A stretch of 64,000 bases of DNA from DASWJZ01 sp963720705 (GTDB lineage: Bacteria > Pseudomonadota > Alphaproteobacteria > Rhizobiales > Afifellaceae). The position numbers were made by a program, and so were the translations under genes. The stretch is from assembly GCA_963720705.1 (NCBI GenBank), contig CAVRGJ010000001.1, forward strand, positions 496,001 to 560,000. Direction: 5' to 3'. Under the pieces are notes generated by a model. The model was not told where the DNA came from and did no database searches. It saw nothing but the letters and a program-made list of their open reading frames with translations. Shown one piece after another: positions 18,174 through 27,479 of this stretch (within the stretch, counting starts at the first letter, position 1; each line of letters opens with the position of its first letter).

Positions 18174-18947
18174 CTAGTGGCCGCGGAAGCTTGGCGGACG
18201 CTTCTCCAGGAAGGCGGCCATTCCCTCCTTCTGGTCCTCCGTTGCGAAGAGCGCTTGGAAGAGCCTCCGCTCAAAGCGGAGCCCTTCGGAAAGCGGCGTC
18301 TCCTCGGAACGGTTGACGGTCTCCTTCACCATCATCACGGCGGCACGCGGGAAGGAGGCGATTTTCGCGGCCGTGTTCATCGCTTCCTCGACGAGCCCTG
18401 CCGCCGGGACGATGCGGGATACGAGGCCGATGCGCTCCGCCTCCTCCGCGGCGATCAAGCGGCCCGTCAGGCAAAGCTCCATCGCCTTCGCGCGACCGAC
18501 CAGCCTCGCCAGGCGCTGTGTGCCGCCGGCACCGGGGATGATGCCGAGCGTGATCTCCGGCTGTCCGAACTTCGCGGTGTCGGCGGCGAGGATCACGTCG
18601 CACATCATGGCGAGCTCGCAGCCGCCGCCGAGCGCGTAGCCTGCGACCGCCGCGATGAGCGGCTTGCGGCATTCGGCCACGCGATCCCAATCGCGCACGA
18701 GATCGTCGACATAAGCGGTGACGAAATCGGTGCCCGCGACCTCGCGGATGTTGGCGCCGGCGCAGAATGCCTTCTCCGAGCCGGTGATGACGACGGCGCC
18801 GATTTCGCCGTCGGCTTCGAACGCCGCGAGCGCATGATTGACGTCGGCGACGAGGCCCTTGGAGAGCGCGTTCAGCGTCTTCGGGCTGTTAAGCCGGATC
18901 AACCCAGCGCCACCGCGGCGCTCCACCAGGATGTTCTCGTAGGCCAT
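18174..18947 (-). CDS. Enoyl-CoA hydratase
   Basis: The 257-residue crotonase-family enzyme hydrates trans-2-enoyl-CoA to 3-hydroxyacyl-CoA in fatty-acid beta-oxidation. The oxyanion-hole motifs KAFCAGANIRE and AVAGYALGGGCELAMMCD are present. Both catalytic glutamates are seen, one in GGGCELAMMCD and one in FGQPEITLGIIPGAGGTQRL. The ATG at 18947 (MAYENILVE) is the family start; the longer open frame reads back through the mutM terminus. It is 19 bases downstream of mutM on the same strand, so the two are probably co-transcribed. Substrate chain length is not deducible. Confidence 0.94.
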   Translation of the reverse strand: MAYENILVERRGGAGLIRLNSPKTLNALSKGLVADVNHALAAFEADGEIGAVVITGSEKAFCAGANIREVAGTDFVTAYVDDLVRDWDRVAECRKPLIAAVAGYALGGGCELAMMCDVILAADTAKFGQPEITLGIIPGAGGTQRLARLVGRAKAMELCLTGRLIAAEEAERIGLVSRIVPAAGLVEEAMNTAAKIASFPRAAVMMVKETVNRSEETPLSEGLRFERRLFQALFATEDQKEGMAAFLEKRPPSFRGH

Positions 18948-18966
18948 CAATCTCTCCAACAATGCG

Positions 18967-19851
18967 TCAGCGCTGGCAGACGGAACAGTAGAAGGTCGAG
19001 CGGCCGGATTGAACGATGCGGCGGATCGTGCCGCCGTCCTTCCTCGGGCACGGCTCGCCTTCGCGGTCGTAGACGGCGAAGCGGTGCTGAAAGAGGCCGA
19101 GCTCGCCGTTCGCCTGGACATAGTCGCGGAGCGAAGAGCCGCCGGCGTCGATCGCGTCGGCGATCACCTCCCTGACCGCATCGACCAGGCTGACAAGCCG
19201 CGCCGTCGGCGTGCCGTCGGCACGTACCAAAGTGCGGGCCGCGCGACGCGGCGAGAGCTCGGCCCGCCACAAGGCTTCGCAGACATAGATGTTGCCGAGT
19301 CCGGCAATCACCCGCTGGTCGGAGAGCACTGCCTTCAGCGGTGCGGCGCGTCCTTTAAAGCGTGGCGCAAGCGCCTTGGCGGACAATTCGTTGCCGGTCG
19401 GCTCCAATCCCAGCCCCTTGAGAAGCGGGTGCTTTTCGAGGTCGCGCGGCGAGATCAGCAACATGAATCCGAAACGGCGCGGGTCGTTGTAGACGATCCT
19501 CGGGCCGCGCATCAGGTGGAAGACAACGTGATCGTGCGCGGCATCCTTGTTCGCCGGATAGTAGCGAGGGTCGAGCCCTGCGGCGCGCGATTTCCTTCCG
19601 CTTTCGACGCGGAACGAGCCGGACATGCCGAGATGCATCAGAAGCACATTGCCGTCGTCGAGCTCGGCGAGAAGATACTTGGCGCGGCGGCGGAGCGCGA
19701 CGACCCGGCGCCCCCTCAGGCGCGCGGCGAAGCGCCTTGGAAACGGGAAGCGGAGGTCCGGCCGTCGCTGCTCGATCCGCTCGATCACCGCGCCCTCAAG
19801 GACCGGCAGCAGGCCGCGCCTGACCGTCTCAACTTCCGGAAGCTCGGGCAT
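18967..19851 (-). CDS. mutM: Formamidopyrimidine-DNA glycosylase
   Basis: The 294-residue base-excision repair enzyme removes 8-oxoguanine and formamidopyrimidines and nicks the AP site. The N-terminal Pro nucleophile and Glu are in MPELPEVETVRRG, the conserved Lys region is DGNVLLMHLGMSGSF, and a helix-two-turn-helix is at VIAGLGNIYVCEALWRA. The C-terminal zinc finger normally has four Cys. Here the first pair reads EPCPRKDGGTIRR, with only one Cys, while the second pair, FYCSVCQR, is intact. The ATG at 19851 gives the mandatory Met-Pro start. It is divergent from ubiE with a 94-base gap. Confidence 0.94.
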   Translation of the reverse strand: MPELPEVETVRRGLLPVLEGAVIERIEQRRPDLRFPFPRRFAARLRGRRVVALRRRAKYLLAELDDGNVLLMHLGMSGSFRVESGRKSRAAGLDPRYYPANKDAAHDHVVFHLMRGPRIVYNDPRRFGFMLLISPRDLEKHPLLKGLGLEPTGNELSAKALAPRFKGRAAPLKAVLSDQRVIAGLGNIYVCEALWRAELSPRRAARTLVRADGTPTARLVSLVDAVREVIADAIDAGGSSLRDYVQANGELGLFQHRFAVYDREGEPCPRKDGGTIRRIVQSGRSTFYCSVCQR

Positions 19852-19945
19852 TGAGGGATTTTCTCGGGTTCCCCGCCTTAATGGCGCAGCAAGGCGCGTT
19901 CCTTTATGGTCGTGCCGGCTCAAGAAAGCAAAATGCCGCCGGACC

Positions 19946-20695
19946 ATGAGTGAGCGCGTTTCCTTCGGCTACGAGAACGTCCCGCTTGAGGACAAGCAGG
20001 CGAAGGTCGACGATGTCTTTTCGAGTGTTGCCCGCCGCTACGACCTCATGAACGACCTGATGTCGGGGGGCATGCACCGCGTCTGGAAAGGCGCGATGGT
20101 CTCCGCGCTGAACCCGCCGAAGCGCGGGCGGTCATGGCGGCTCGTGGATGTCGCCGGGGGCACCGGCGATATCGCGTTTCGCGTCGCCGAGCGCTCTGAT
20201 GGCCATGCCGACGTCACTGTCGCCGATGTTAACGAGGCTATGCTCGACGTTGGCCGCGCGCGGGCGGAAAAGCGCGGCTTCACGAACGTTGCATTCGTTG
20301 AGGGAAACGCCGAGGCACTTCCGTTCGGGGATACGAACTTCGACGCCTACACGATCGCGTTCGGGATAAGAAACGTCCCGCGGATCGAAGTGGCGCTCGA
20401 CGAAGCCTTCCGGGTGATGAAGCGTGGCGGACGCTTCCTCTGCCTCGAATTCTCGGCCGTCGACACACCGGTGCTCGACCGCCTTTACGATGCGTTCTCC
20501 TTCAGCGTCATACCGCGCCTCGGCCGCGCCGTGGCGGGCGATGCGGATTCCTACCGCTACTTGGTAGAGTCGATACGTACCTTCCCGAACCAGGAGCGCT
20601 TCGCCGACATGATCCGGAAGGCGGGGTTCCGGCGCGTCAGGTACCGGAATTTCTCGGGCGGCATCGCGGCGCTCCATTCCGGCTGGAAGCTCTAG
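19946..20695 (+). CDS. ubiE: Demethylmenaquinone/2-methoxy-6-polyprenyl-benzoquinol C-methyltransferase
   Basis: The 249-residue S-adenosylmethionine-dependent methyltransferase acts in ubiquinone synthesis. It has the SAM-binding motif I region LVDVAGGTGDIAFRVAE, the UbiE signatures VFSSVARRYDLMNDLMSGGMHRVWK and FDAYTIAFGIRNV, and the ending NFSGGIAALHSGWKL. The ATG at 19946 fits the family N-terminus (MSERVSFGYENVP). ubiB begins six bases downstream, forming the well-known ubiE-ubiB pair. Confidence 0.97.
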   Translation: MSERVSFGYENVPLEDKQAKVDDVFSSVARRYDLMNDLMSGGMHRVWKGAMVSALNPPKRGRSWRLVDVAGGTGDIAFRVAERSDGHADVTVADVNEAMLDVGRARAEKRGFTNVAFVEGNAEALPFGDTNFDAYTIAFGIRNVPRIEVALDEAFRVMKRGGRFLCLEFSAVDTPVLDRLYDAFSFSVIPRLGRAVAGDADSYRYLVESIRTFPNQERFADMIRKAGFRRVRYRNFSGGIAALHSGWKL

Positions 20696-20701
20696 GGGGC
20701 C

Positions 20702-22291
20702 TTGAGCGTGCGCGATCTTGTGCGGCTCATCCGCGCCGGCTTCGCGCTTGCCCGCGCCGGCTTCTTCGGCTTCATCGAGATCGACGATCTGCCGACGCGT
20801 GCGCAGGCAGCGTTCCGGCTGGCGCAGATGATGGAACCGCGCGACCTGAAGCTTGCCGAGCGCGGGCGGCGCATATCGGATGCGCTGAACCGGCTGGGGC
20901 CTTCCTACATCAAGCTCGGGCAGTTCCTGTCGACCCGGCAGGACATCGTCGGCGCGGAGATGGCCGACGCTCTCGCCGGCCTGAAGGACGACCTGCCGCC
21001 CTTTCCGACCAAGGAGGCGCGCAAGATCGTCGAAACTTCAATCGGCCAGCCGATCGCGGCGGTCTTCGAAAGCTTTTCCGATTCCGTTGCCGCCGCCTCG
21101 ATCGCGCAGGTGCACAAGGCGGTGCTCCGGCGGCCGGAGGGAAACGAGGTCGTGGCCGTTAAGGTTTTGCGGCCTGGCATTCGGCGAAGCTTCGCCCGCG
21201 ACCTTCGCACCTTCTACGCGGGCGCCCGCTTTGCGGAACGGAACGCGCCGGAAGCGCGGCGACTGCGGCCGGTCGCCGTGGTCGAGATCCTCGAGCGCAG
21301 CGTGTCGCTTGAGATGGATCTTCGCCTCGAGGCGGCCGCCTATTCGGAGATGGCGGAGAACGTGACGCTCGAGTCCGATTTCCGCCTTCCCGCCGTCAAT
21401 TGGGAGCTGACCGGCCGAGACGTGCTCGTCACCGAATGGGTGGAGGGCACGCGACTTGCCGATCGCGACGCGCTTATCGCCGCCGGCCACGATCCGAAGC
21501 GGATCGCGGCGTCGGTCGTGCAGAGCTTCCTGCGCCACGCGCTTCGCGACGGCTTCTTCCACGCGGACATGCACGAGGGAAATCTCTTCGTCGACGGCGC
21601 CGGGCGGCTCGTCGCGGTCGATCTCGGCATCATGGGGCGCATAGGGTCGAAGGAGCGGCGCTTTCTCGCCGAAATCCTCTTCGGCTTCATCCGCCGCGAC
21701 TATCAGCGGATCGCCGAGGTGCATATCGAGGCGGGCTATGTGCCGCCGGTGCATTCAGCAGAAGACTTCGCGCAGGCACTGCGCGCGATCGGCGAGCCGA
21801 TCCACGGTCATCGTGCCAGCGAGATTTCGATGGCGAAGCTTCTCGGCCTGCTCTTCGAGGTGACCGACATTTTCGACATGCAGACCCGGCCGGAACTGGT
21901 GCTGCTGCAAAAGACGATGGTGGTGGTGGAGGGCGTCGCCCGGCGGCTCGATCCGGAGTTCGACATGTGGAGCACGGCGGAGCCCGTCGTCGGCGCCTGG
22001 ATCGAGCGCAACCTCGGACCGACCGGGCGCCTGGAACAGGCCGGCGACGCGCTTTCCGCGCTCGGGCATTTCGCCGGGCAGGTGCCGCAGCTCGCGCGCC
22101 GCGCCGAGCGGCTCAGCCAGGAGCTCGACCAGATGGCGGTGCGCGGCGTGCGCCTCGATCCGCTGACGGTCGAAGGAATCGGCCACGAGGTGGCGCGCTA
22201 CGGGCGCTCAGGCCGGGTCGCGCTCTGGGTGATCGCGCTTGCCGCCGCCGGCGCGGCAGTCGTTGCGGTAACGGTTTCGGTGCTACGTTAG
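20702..22291 (+). CDS. ubiB: Ubiquinone biosynthesis protein UbiB (atypical kinase/ATPase)
   Basis: The 529-residue membrane-associated member of the ABC1/ADCK atypical kinase family supports the ubiquinone-synthesis complex. The KxGQ motif is PSYIKLGQFLSTRQDI, the Ala-rich nucleotide loop is SVAAASIAQVHKAV, the catalytic region is DGFFHADMHEGNLFV with the metal-binding VAVDLGIMG, and one or two C-terminal membrane segments follow (VALWVIALAAAGAAVVAVTV). The start is a TTG at 20702 or a GTG at 20708; neither is an ATG. It is six bases after ubiE and three before coaBC. Confidence 0.95.
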   Translation: MSVRDLVRLIRAGFALARAGFFGFIEIDDLPTRAQAAFRLAQMMEPRDLKLAERGRRISDALNRLGPSYIKLGQFLSTRQDIVGAEMADALAGLKDDLPPFPTKEARKIVETSIGQPIAAVFESFSDSVAAASIAQVHKAVLRRPEGNEVVAVKVLRPGIRRSFARDLRTFYAGARFAERNAPEARRLRPVAVVEILERSVSLEMDLRLEAAAYSEMAENVTLESDFRLPAVNWELTGRDVLVTEWVEGTRLADRDALIAAGHDPKRIAASVVQSFLRHALRDGFFHADMHEGNLFVDGAGRLVAVDLGIMGRIGSKERRFLAEILFGFIRRDYQRIAEVHIEAGYVPPVHSAEDFAQALRAIGEPIHGHRASEISMAKLLGLLFEVTDIFDMQTRPELVLLQKTMVVVEGVARRLDPEFDMWSTAEPVVGAWIERNLGPTGRLEQAGDALSALGHFAGQVPQLARRAERLSQELDQMAVRGVRLDPLTVEGIGHEVARYGRSGRVALWVIALAAAGAAVVAVTVSVLR

Positions 22292-22294
22292 AGC

Positions 22295-23509
22295 ATGTCC
22301 CTCTCCGGCCGGAAGATCCTGATCGTCATCGGCGGCGGCATCGCCGCCTACAAGATGCTGGAGCTGATCCGCCGCCTGAAGGACGACGGCGCGCAGGTGC
22401 GCGCCGCGATGAGCCGTTCGGCGCATCATTTCGTAACGCCGCTTTCCGTTTCCGCAATCACCGGCGAGCACGTGTTCCAGAATCTCTTCGACACCGACGA
22501 AGAGAACGCGATCGGCCACGTCCGGCTTGCGCGCGAGGCCGATATCATCGTCGTCGCCCCGGCGACCGCCGACCTCCTCGCCAAGATGGCGCACGGCCTT
22601 GCCGACGATCTCGCCTCGGCGATCCTGCTTGCGACCGATGGACCTGTGCTTGTGGCGCCCGCCATGAACCCGAAGATGTGGACGAACTCGGCGACCGTGC
22701 GGAACGTCGCGCAGCTTCGCGCTGACGGCGTCACCTTCGTCGGGCCGGCCGAAGGTGAGATGGCGGAAGCAGGCGAAGCAGGCGTCGGACGGCTCGCCGA
22801 GCCGGCGGAAATTCTTGCGGCGATTAAAGCGCGTTTCGCGCCCGGCACGGGGCCGCTCGCGGGCTATCGCGCGATCGTCACTTCGGGGCCGACGCAGGAG
22901 CCGATCGACCCTGTGCGCTATCTCGCCAACCGCTCGTCCGGCCGGCAGGGGCACGCGATCGCCGCAGCGCTCGCTCTTGCCGGCGCAGAGGTGACGCTGG
23001 TAGCGGGTCCGGTCGACCTCCGCCCGCCGCCCGGCGTGCGCACGGTTCCCGTCACGACAGCGCAAGAGATGAAAGACGCGGTCGATGCTGCGCTTCCCGC
23101 TGACATCGCGGTGATGGCCGCCGCCGTCGCCGACTGGCGGGTGGCGCCGGGCAAAGAGAAGATCAAGAAGAACGCCGGCGCACCGCCTGCGCTGAAGCTC
23201 GTGGAGAATCCAGACATCCTCGCGGGGCTCGCCGCCAATCCAGAGCGGCCGAAGCTTCTTGTCGGCTTTGCGGCCGAGACCAGCGACGTCGTCAAGAACG
23301 CCAAGACGAAGCTCAAGAAGAAAGGCTGCGACTGGGTCGTCGCCAACGATGTCTCGGAGAGGAGCGGCGTGATGGGGGGCACACGCAACCGCGTGCATTT
23401 TATTACGGCTTCGGGCGTCGAGGACTGGCCGGAGATGGCGAAGGAGGAGGTAGCCGAGAAACTCGTCAAGAAGATCGCGCAACACTTCAAGAACACGCCA
23501 CCGCGGTAG
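22295..23509 (+). CDS. coaBC: Bifunctional phosphopantothenoylcysteine decarboxylase / phosphopantothenate-cysteine ligase
   Basis: The 404-residue enzyme makes 4'-phosphopantetheine for coenzyme A. The CoaC flavoprotein half (about 1-190) has ILIVIGGGIAAYK, the active-site His in SRSAHHFVTPLS and the PAMNPKMW signature. The CoaB half (about 190-404) begins with YRAIVTSGPTQEPIDPVRYLANRSSG and carries the CTP-ligase motif KIKKN. It is translationally close to ubiB upstream and dut downstream (one base between stop and start), a conserved alphaproteobacterial arrangement. Confidence 0.97.
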   Translation: MSLSGRKILIVIGGGIAAYKMLELIRRLKDDGAQVRAAMSRSAHHFVTPLSVSAITGEHVFQNLFDTDEENAIGHVRLAREADIIVVAPATADLLAKMAHGLADDLASAILLATDGPVLVAPAMNPKMWTNSATVRNVAQLRADGVTFVGPAEGEMAEAGEAGVGRLAEPAEILAAIKARFAPGTGPLAGYRAIVTSGPTQEPIDPVRYLANRSSGRQGHAIAAALALAGAEVTLVAGPVDLRPPPGVRTVPVTTAQEMKDAVDAALPADIAVMAAAVADWRVAPGKEKIKKNAGAPPALKLVENPDILAGLAANPERPKLLVGFAAETSDVVKNAKTKLKKKGCDWVVANDVSERSGVMGGTRNRVHFITASGVEDWPEMAKEEVAEKLVKKIAQHFKNTPPR

Positions 23510-23510
23510 A

Positions 23511-23981
23511 ATGTCCGGCGAGCTGGAATTCGAACTGAAGGTTCTCGACCCGCGGCTCCATGAATGGGGCCTGCCCGCTTATCACTCCGACATGGCGGCC
23601 GGGCTCGACCTTCGCGCCTGCATCGATGCACCAATTTCGATCCAGCCGCAGGCGCCGGCCGTCATGGTGCCGTCCGGCGTCGCCATCCTGATCAATCGGC
23701 CCGACGTCGTGGCGCTGGTGCTGCCAAGAAGCGGGCTCGGCGCGCGGCACGGAATCATCCTCGGACAAGCGGTCGGCACGATCGATCCGGACTATGCGGG
23801 TCCGTGGCTGATCCCGCTCGTCAACCGCAACGCGCTTGGCACGCCGCCAGTCGTGATCAATCCGGGCGACCGTATCGCGCAGGCGGTGTTTTTGCCGTTG
23901 CTTCGGCCGACTTTCCGTGTCGTCGAAGAATTCTCCGTAGCGACGGCGCGCGGCGATGGCGGCTTCGGCTCGACCGGGTGA
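23511..23981 (+). CDS. dut: Deoxyuridine 5'-triphosphate nucleotidohydrolase
   Basis: The 156-residue trimeric dUTPase hydrolyses dUTP to dUMP, preventing uracil incorporation and feeding thymidylate synthesis. All five motifs are present: AAGLDLRA, PRSGLGARHGI, GTIDPDYAGPW with the catalytic Asp, GDRIAQAVF and the C-terminal P-loop-like GDGGFGSTG. It begins one base after the coaBC stop codon and is the last gene of the ubiE-ubiB-coaBC-dut unit. It is convergent with the following diguanylate cyclase gene. Confidence 0.96.
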   Translation: MSGELEFELKVLDPRLHEWGLPAYHSDMAAGLDLRACIDAPISIQPQAPAVMVPSGVAILINRPDVVALVLPRSGLGARHGIILGQAVGTIDPDYAGPWLIPLVNRNALGTPPVVINPGDRIAQAVFLPLLRPTFRVVEEFSVATARGDGGFGSTG

Positions 23982-23984
23982 GCC

Positions 23985-25559
23985 TTACTGTCGAGCGAAG
24001 CGCGCGCCGCGCTCGAGTGGCTCATGGAAGAGCGCCTCCGCTTCATCGGCGGTCAGCGCACGGTTCAAGAGAAACCCCTGCCCCTCGTCGCAGCCTTCCT
24101 TGATCAGGGCGTCCCACTGATCGGCGCTCTCGATTCCCTCGGCGGTAACCTTGACGCCAAGTCCGTGACCGAGACCGAGAAGCGCCCGCACGATCGCCGC
24201 GCTCTCGGCTTCTTCGGTCATGCTCTCCACGAAGGTGCGATCGATCTTGATCCTATCGACCTTGAAATTGCGCAGGTGATAGAGGCTCGAATAGCCGGTG
24301 CCGAAGTCGTCGAGCGCGATCCGCACGCCCGCCTCGCGCAGCACACCGAGCGCCGCTTCGGCGCCGCGCAGGTCGCGCACGAGCGCGTTCTCGCTGACCT
24401 CGATCTCGAGGCGCCTCGGCATGAGCCCGGTCTCGCCGAGAATCGCAAGGACACGCAGACCGAAACCCGAATCGCGCAATTGCACCGACGAGACGTTGAA
24501 CGACAGCGTCACGTCTTCGGGCCAGCGGCGCGCTTCGCGGCAGGCGGCGCGCAGCAACTGATCGCTCAGCTCGCGGATCAGGCCGGTGTCCTCGGCCAAG
24601 GGGATGAAACGATCGGGCGGAACCTCGCCGAGGACATTGTGATGCCACCGCGCGAGCGCTTCGAAGGCGGTGATGCGGCCGCTCGCAAGGTCGGCGATCG
24701 GTTGGTAGTGCGGCTGGATGTCGCCGTTTGCGACGGCGTGCCGAAGCTCGCCTTCGATGAGAGCCCGCTCGCGCAGCCGAACATCCATCTCCTCCTCGAA
24801 GAAATGCAGGCTCGAACCGGGCTCCGATTTAGCTCGATAGAGCGCGACATCCGCCCGCCGGATGATCTCCTCCGCCGTCGCACCGTCACGGGGATACATC
24901 GCAATTCCGACGCCGACGCCGACGAAGTGCTCCGTATCACCGGCCTGTACGGGCTCGCGCAGCGCGGCGATGGCCCGCAGCGCAATGCCGCTCGCGTCCT
25001 CGGCGCCGCGGAGATGCGTGGAGAGAATGCCGAACTCGTCGCCTCCGAGACGGGAGACAAGGTCGCCGGAGTCGCGCGTCGCCGAGGCCAGCCGCGTCGC
25101 GACCGCGCGCAGCACCATATCGCCGGTCGGATGGCCGAAGACGTCGTTGACGGCCTTGAAGCCGTTCAGGTCGAGAAGGAGCACCGCATGCGCACGACCG
25201 ACGCCGGGCGGCGCGGCAATCGCCGCGGCCACCGCCTCGTCGAACTGGCGGCGGTTCGCGAGCCCCGTCAACGGATCCTGGAAGGCAAGCTCCCTCGCCT
25301 TCCGTTCGGCTGCGGTTCGCCGCACGACCTCGCGCTGTTGGGCGCGCATACGGCGCAATGAGACGAAGAGAAGGCCGCTCAGCACAAGTGCGATCAGGAC
25401 CACCTCGCCGAGCTCAACGGATTCGGCACGGCCCTGGCTCAACCCAATGACCCTCAGAAGATCATATTCGCCGCTCAGGAAAAGCAGGACGGACGCCACG
25501 GCCAGGAACACGAACGAGTCCCAAATCGTGAACCGATGGCGCATTATGAACTCTGCCAT
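23985..25559 (-). CDS. Membrane GGDEF-EAL cyclic-di-GMP signalling protein
   Basis: The roughly 524-residue protein has two N-terminal membrane helices (SFVFLAVASVLLFL and VVLIALVLSGLLFVSL) with a short periplasmic loop. It then carries a GGDEF domain with an intact SRLGGDEF active site and an EAL domain with FEALARWHH, SENAL, DDFGTGYSSLYHL and the KIDRTFVES strand. Both synthesis and hydrolysis of c-di-GMP are therefore possible. The ATG at 25559 is chosen; a GTG at 25583 is an alternative. The short loop is unlikely to be a large sensor domain. Its 3' end meets dut tail to tail. Confidence 0.92.
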   Translation of the reverse strand: MAEFIMRHRFTIWDSFVFLAVASVLLFLSGEYDLLRVIGLSQGRAESVELGEVVLIALVLSGLLFVSLRRMRAQQREVVRRTAAERKARELAFQDPLTGLANRRQFDEAVAAAIAAPPGVGRAHAVLLLDLNGFKAVNDVFGHPTGDMVLRAVATRLASATRDSGDLVSRLGGDEFGILSTHLRGAEDASGIALRAIAALREPVQAGDTEHFVGVGVGIAMYPRDGATAEEIIRRADVALYRAKSEPGSSLHFFEEEMDVRLRERALIEGELRHAVANGDIQPHYQPIADLASGRITAFEALARWHHNVLGEVPPDRFIPLAEDTGLIRELSDQLLRAACREARRWPEDVTLSFNVSSVQLRDSGFGLRVLAILGETGLMPRRLEIEVSENALVRDLRGAEAALGVLREAGVRIALDDFGTGYSSLYHLRNFKVDRIKIDRTFVESMTEEAESAAIVRALLGLGHGLGVKVTAEGIESADQWDALIKEGCDEGQGFLLNRALTADEAEALFHEPLERGARFARQ

Positions 25560-25725
25560 ACCCTGCGTTGAAGTTTTGACCACGGCGCGACTACCTAGGG
25601 CTTGTCTTCGTAGCGATACGTTTATGGGCGCGTTTTGCGAACGAAACCTGAATCGCCCAGCGTCCCGGGCGTCCGGCTTGCCAAGCCGCCGCCGCGGCGG
25701 TCTTTAGGAAGTGGAGGAGGCGAAG

Positions 25726-26715
25726 ATGAACGATACCCCGCAGAAATCCCAATCCGCCCGTGCTCCCGGGCGTGGCCGCGTTTACGATTCGATCACCGAG
25801 ACGATCGGCGACACGCCGCTCGTCCGCCTCGACAAGATCGCCAAGGCCGAAGGCGTCAACGCCAAGCTCATCGCCAAGCTCGAGTTCTTCAACCCGATCG
25901 CGAGCGTGAAGGACCGGATCGGCGTCTCGATGATCGAGGCGATGGAGAAAGACGGACGCATCCGGCCGGGCGAGACGACGCTTATCGAGCCGACCTCGGG
26001 CAATACCGGCATCGCGCTCGCCTTCGCGGCCGCCGCGAAAGGCTATCGGCTGATCCTCGTCATGCCGGAGACGATGAGCGTCGAGCGGCGGAAGATGCTG
26101 CGCCTCCTCGGCGCGGAGCTCGTGCTCACCGAAGGCGCGAAGGGGATGAAGGGCGCAATCGCCAAGGCCGAGGAGTTGAAGGCGATGACGCCCGGCGCCG
26201 TTGTCCCGCAGCAATTCGAGAACCCCGCCAACCCCGAAATCCACCGCCGCACGACAGCCGAAGAAATCTGGAACGACACCGGCGGCAACATCGACGTCTT
26301 TGTCTCCGGCATCGGCACCGGCGGCACGATCACCGGCGTCGGCCAGGTCTTGAAGAAGCGGAAGCCCGATCTTCATATCGTCGCGGTCGAGCCGGCGGAG
26401 AGCGCGGTCCTTTCCGGCGGTCAACCCGGCCCACACAAGATCCAGGGGATCGGCGCGGGCTTCGTGCCGGCCGTGCTCGACACGAAAATCTACGACGAAG
26501 TAGTGACGGTGACGAGCGAGGAGGCTTTCACTTACGCGCGGCTGGCGGCGCAACTCGAAGGCATCCCGGTCGGCATATCTTCCGGCGGCGCTATTGCGGC
26601 AGCGCTCAAGGTCGGACGCCGCCCGCAATTTTCCGGCAAGAACATCGTCATCATCATCCCCTCGTTCGCCGAGCGCTACCTTTCAACCGCGCTCTTCGAG
26701 GGGCTCGACACGTGA
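25726..26715 (+). CDS. cysK: Cysteine synthase (O-acetylserine sulfhydrylase)
   Basis: The 329-residue pyridoxal-phosphate enzyme makes cysteine from O-acetylserine and sulfide. The PLP Lys is in FFNPIASVKDRIG, the substrate loop is EPTSGNTGIALA, the phosphate-binding loop is GIGTGGTITGVGQ, and the C-terminal SSGGAI is present. The ATG at 25726 follows a GGAGG ribosome binding site at 25714-25718 with good spacing. The next gene, a HAD hydrolase, starts 31 bases downstream and may be co-transcribed. Confidence 0.95.
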   Translation: MNDTPQKSQSARAPGRGRVYDSITETIGDTPLVRLDKIAKAEGVNAKLIAKLEFFNPIASVKDRIGVSMIEAMEKDGRIRPGETTLIEPTSGNTGIALAFAAAAKGYRLILVMPETMSVERRKMLRLLGAELVLTEGAKGMKGAIAKAEELKAMTPGAVVPQQFENPANPEIHRRTTAEEIWNDTGGNIDVFVSGIGTGGTITGVGQVLKKRKPDLHIVAVEPAESAVLSGGQPGPHKIQGIGAGFVPAVLDTKIYDEVVTVTSEEAFTYARLAAQLEGIPVGISSGGAIAAALKVGRRPQFSGKNIVIIIPSFAERYLSTALFEGLDT

Positions 26716-26746
26716 CCTGAACGGTTGCGCGAGGGTATCAGGCCCC

Positions 26747-27457
26747 ATGCCTTCCCGCGCGCAAAGCTTAACAGCCATCGGCTTTGACGCCGACGACACG
26801 CTCTGGGAGAACGAGCAGTTCTTCCGCTTCACCGAGGCACGCTTCAAGGCGCTCCTCGGCGACTACGCGGATGCGGAGCACACCGGCGCGCGGCTCTTGG
26901 AGACGGAGCGGCGAAACCTTCAGCGCTACGGTTTCGGCATCAAGGGCTTCACGCTGTCGATGATCGAAACCGCGATCGAGGTCACTGAAGGCCGCGTCCC
27001 CGCGTCGGTCATCGGCGAAATTCTGGAGGCCGGCCGCGACATGCTCGCGCATCCGGTGGAGACGCTGCCGCGCGCCCGCGAAACACTTGAAGCGCTCGCC
27101 GAAAATTTCCGCATCGTGCTCATCACCAAAGGCGACCTCTTCGATCAGGAGCGGAAGCTCGCGCAGTCGGGCCTCGGCGAGCTTTTCGACGCGGTCGAGA
27201 TCGTGAGCGATAAGAGCGCGGCGACCTACGAGCGCATCTTTGCCCGCTACGGCGATGGGCCGACGCGCGCGATGATGGTCGGGAACTCGCTCAAGTCCGA
27301 CGTCGTGCCGGCGATCGAGGCGGGAAGCTGGGGCGTCCACATCCCGCGCGATCTGACCTGGACGCTCGAGCACGCCGAGGCGCCTGTCGGAGAGCCGCGC
27401 TTCCGGGAGCTTAAGCATCTCGGCGAGCTGACTGCATTGATCGAAGAGATCAGTTGA
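26747..27457 (+). CDS. HAD-superfamily hydrolase
   Basis: The 236-residue protein has the haloacid dehalogenase motifs in order: motif I IGFDADDTLWEN with the nucleophilic Asp, a helical cap, motif II IVLITKGD, a Lys around VEIVSDKSA, and motif IV MVGNSLKSDVVPAIEAG. It is probably a phosphatase of small phosphorylated metabolites; the substrate cannot be inferred. The ATG at 26747 excludes an extension that overlaps cysK out of frame. It is convergent with nth. Confidence 0.9.
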   Translation: MPSRAQSLTAIGFDADDTLWENEQFFRFTEARFKALLGDYADAEHTGARLLETERRNLQRYGFGIKGFTLSMIETAIEVTEGRVPASVIGEILEAGRDMLAHPVETLPRARETLEALAENFRIVLITKGDLFDQERKLAQSGLGELFDAVEIVSDKSAATYERIFARYGDGPTRAMMVGNSLKSDVVPAIEAGSWGVHIPRDLTWTLEHAEAPVGEPRFRELKHLGELTALIEEIS

Positions 27458-27479
27458 GGATCAGCCCCGCGAGCGTCCG

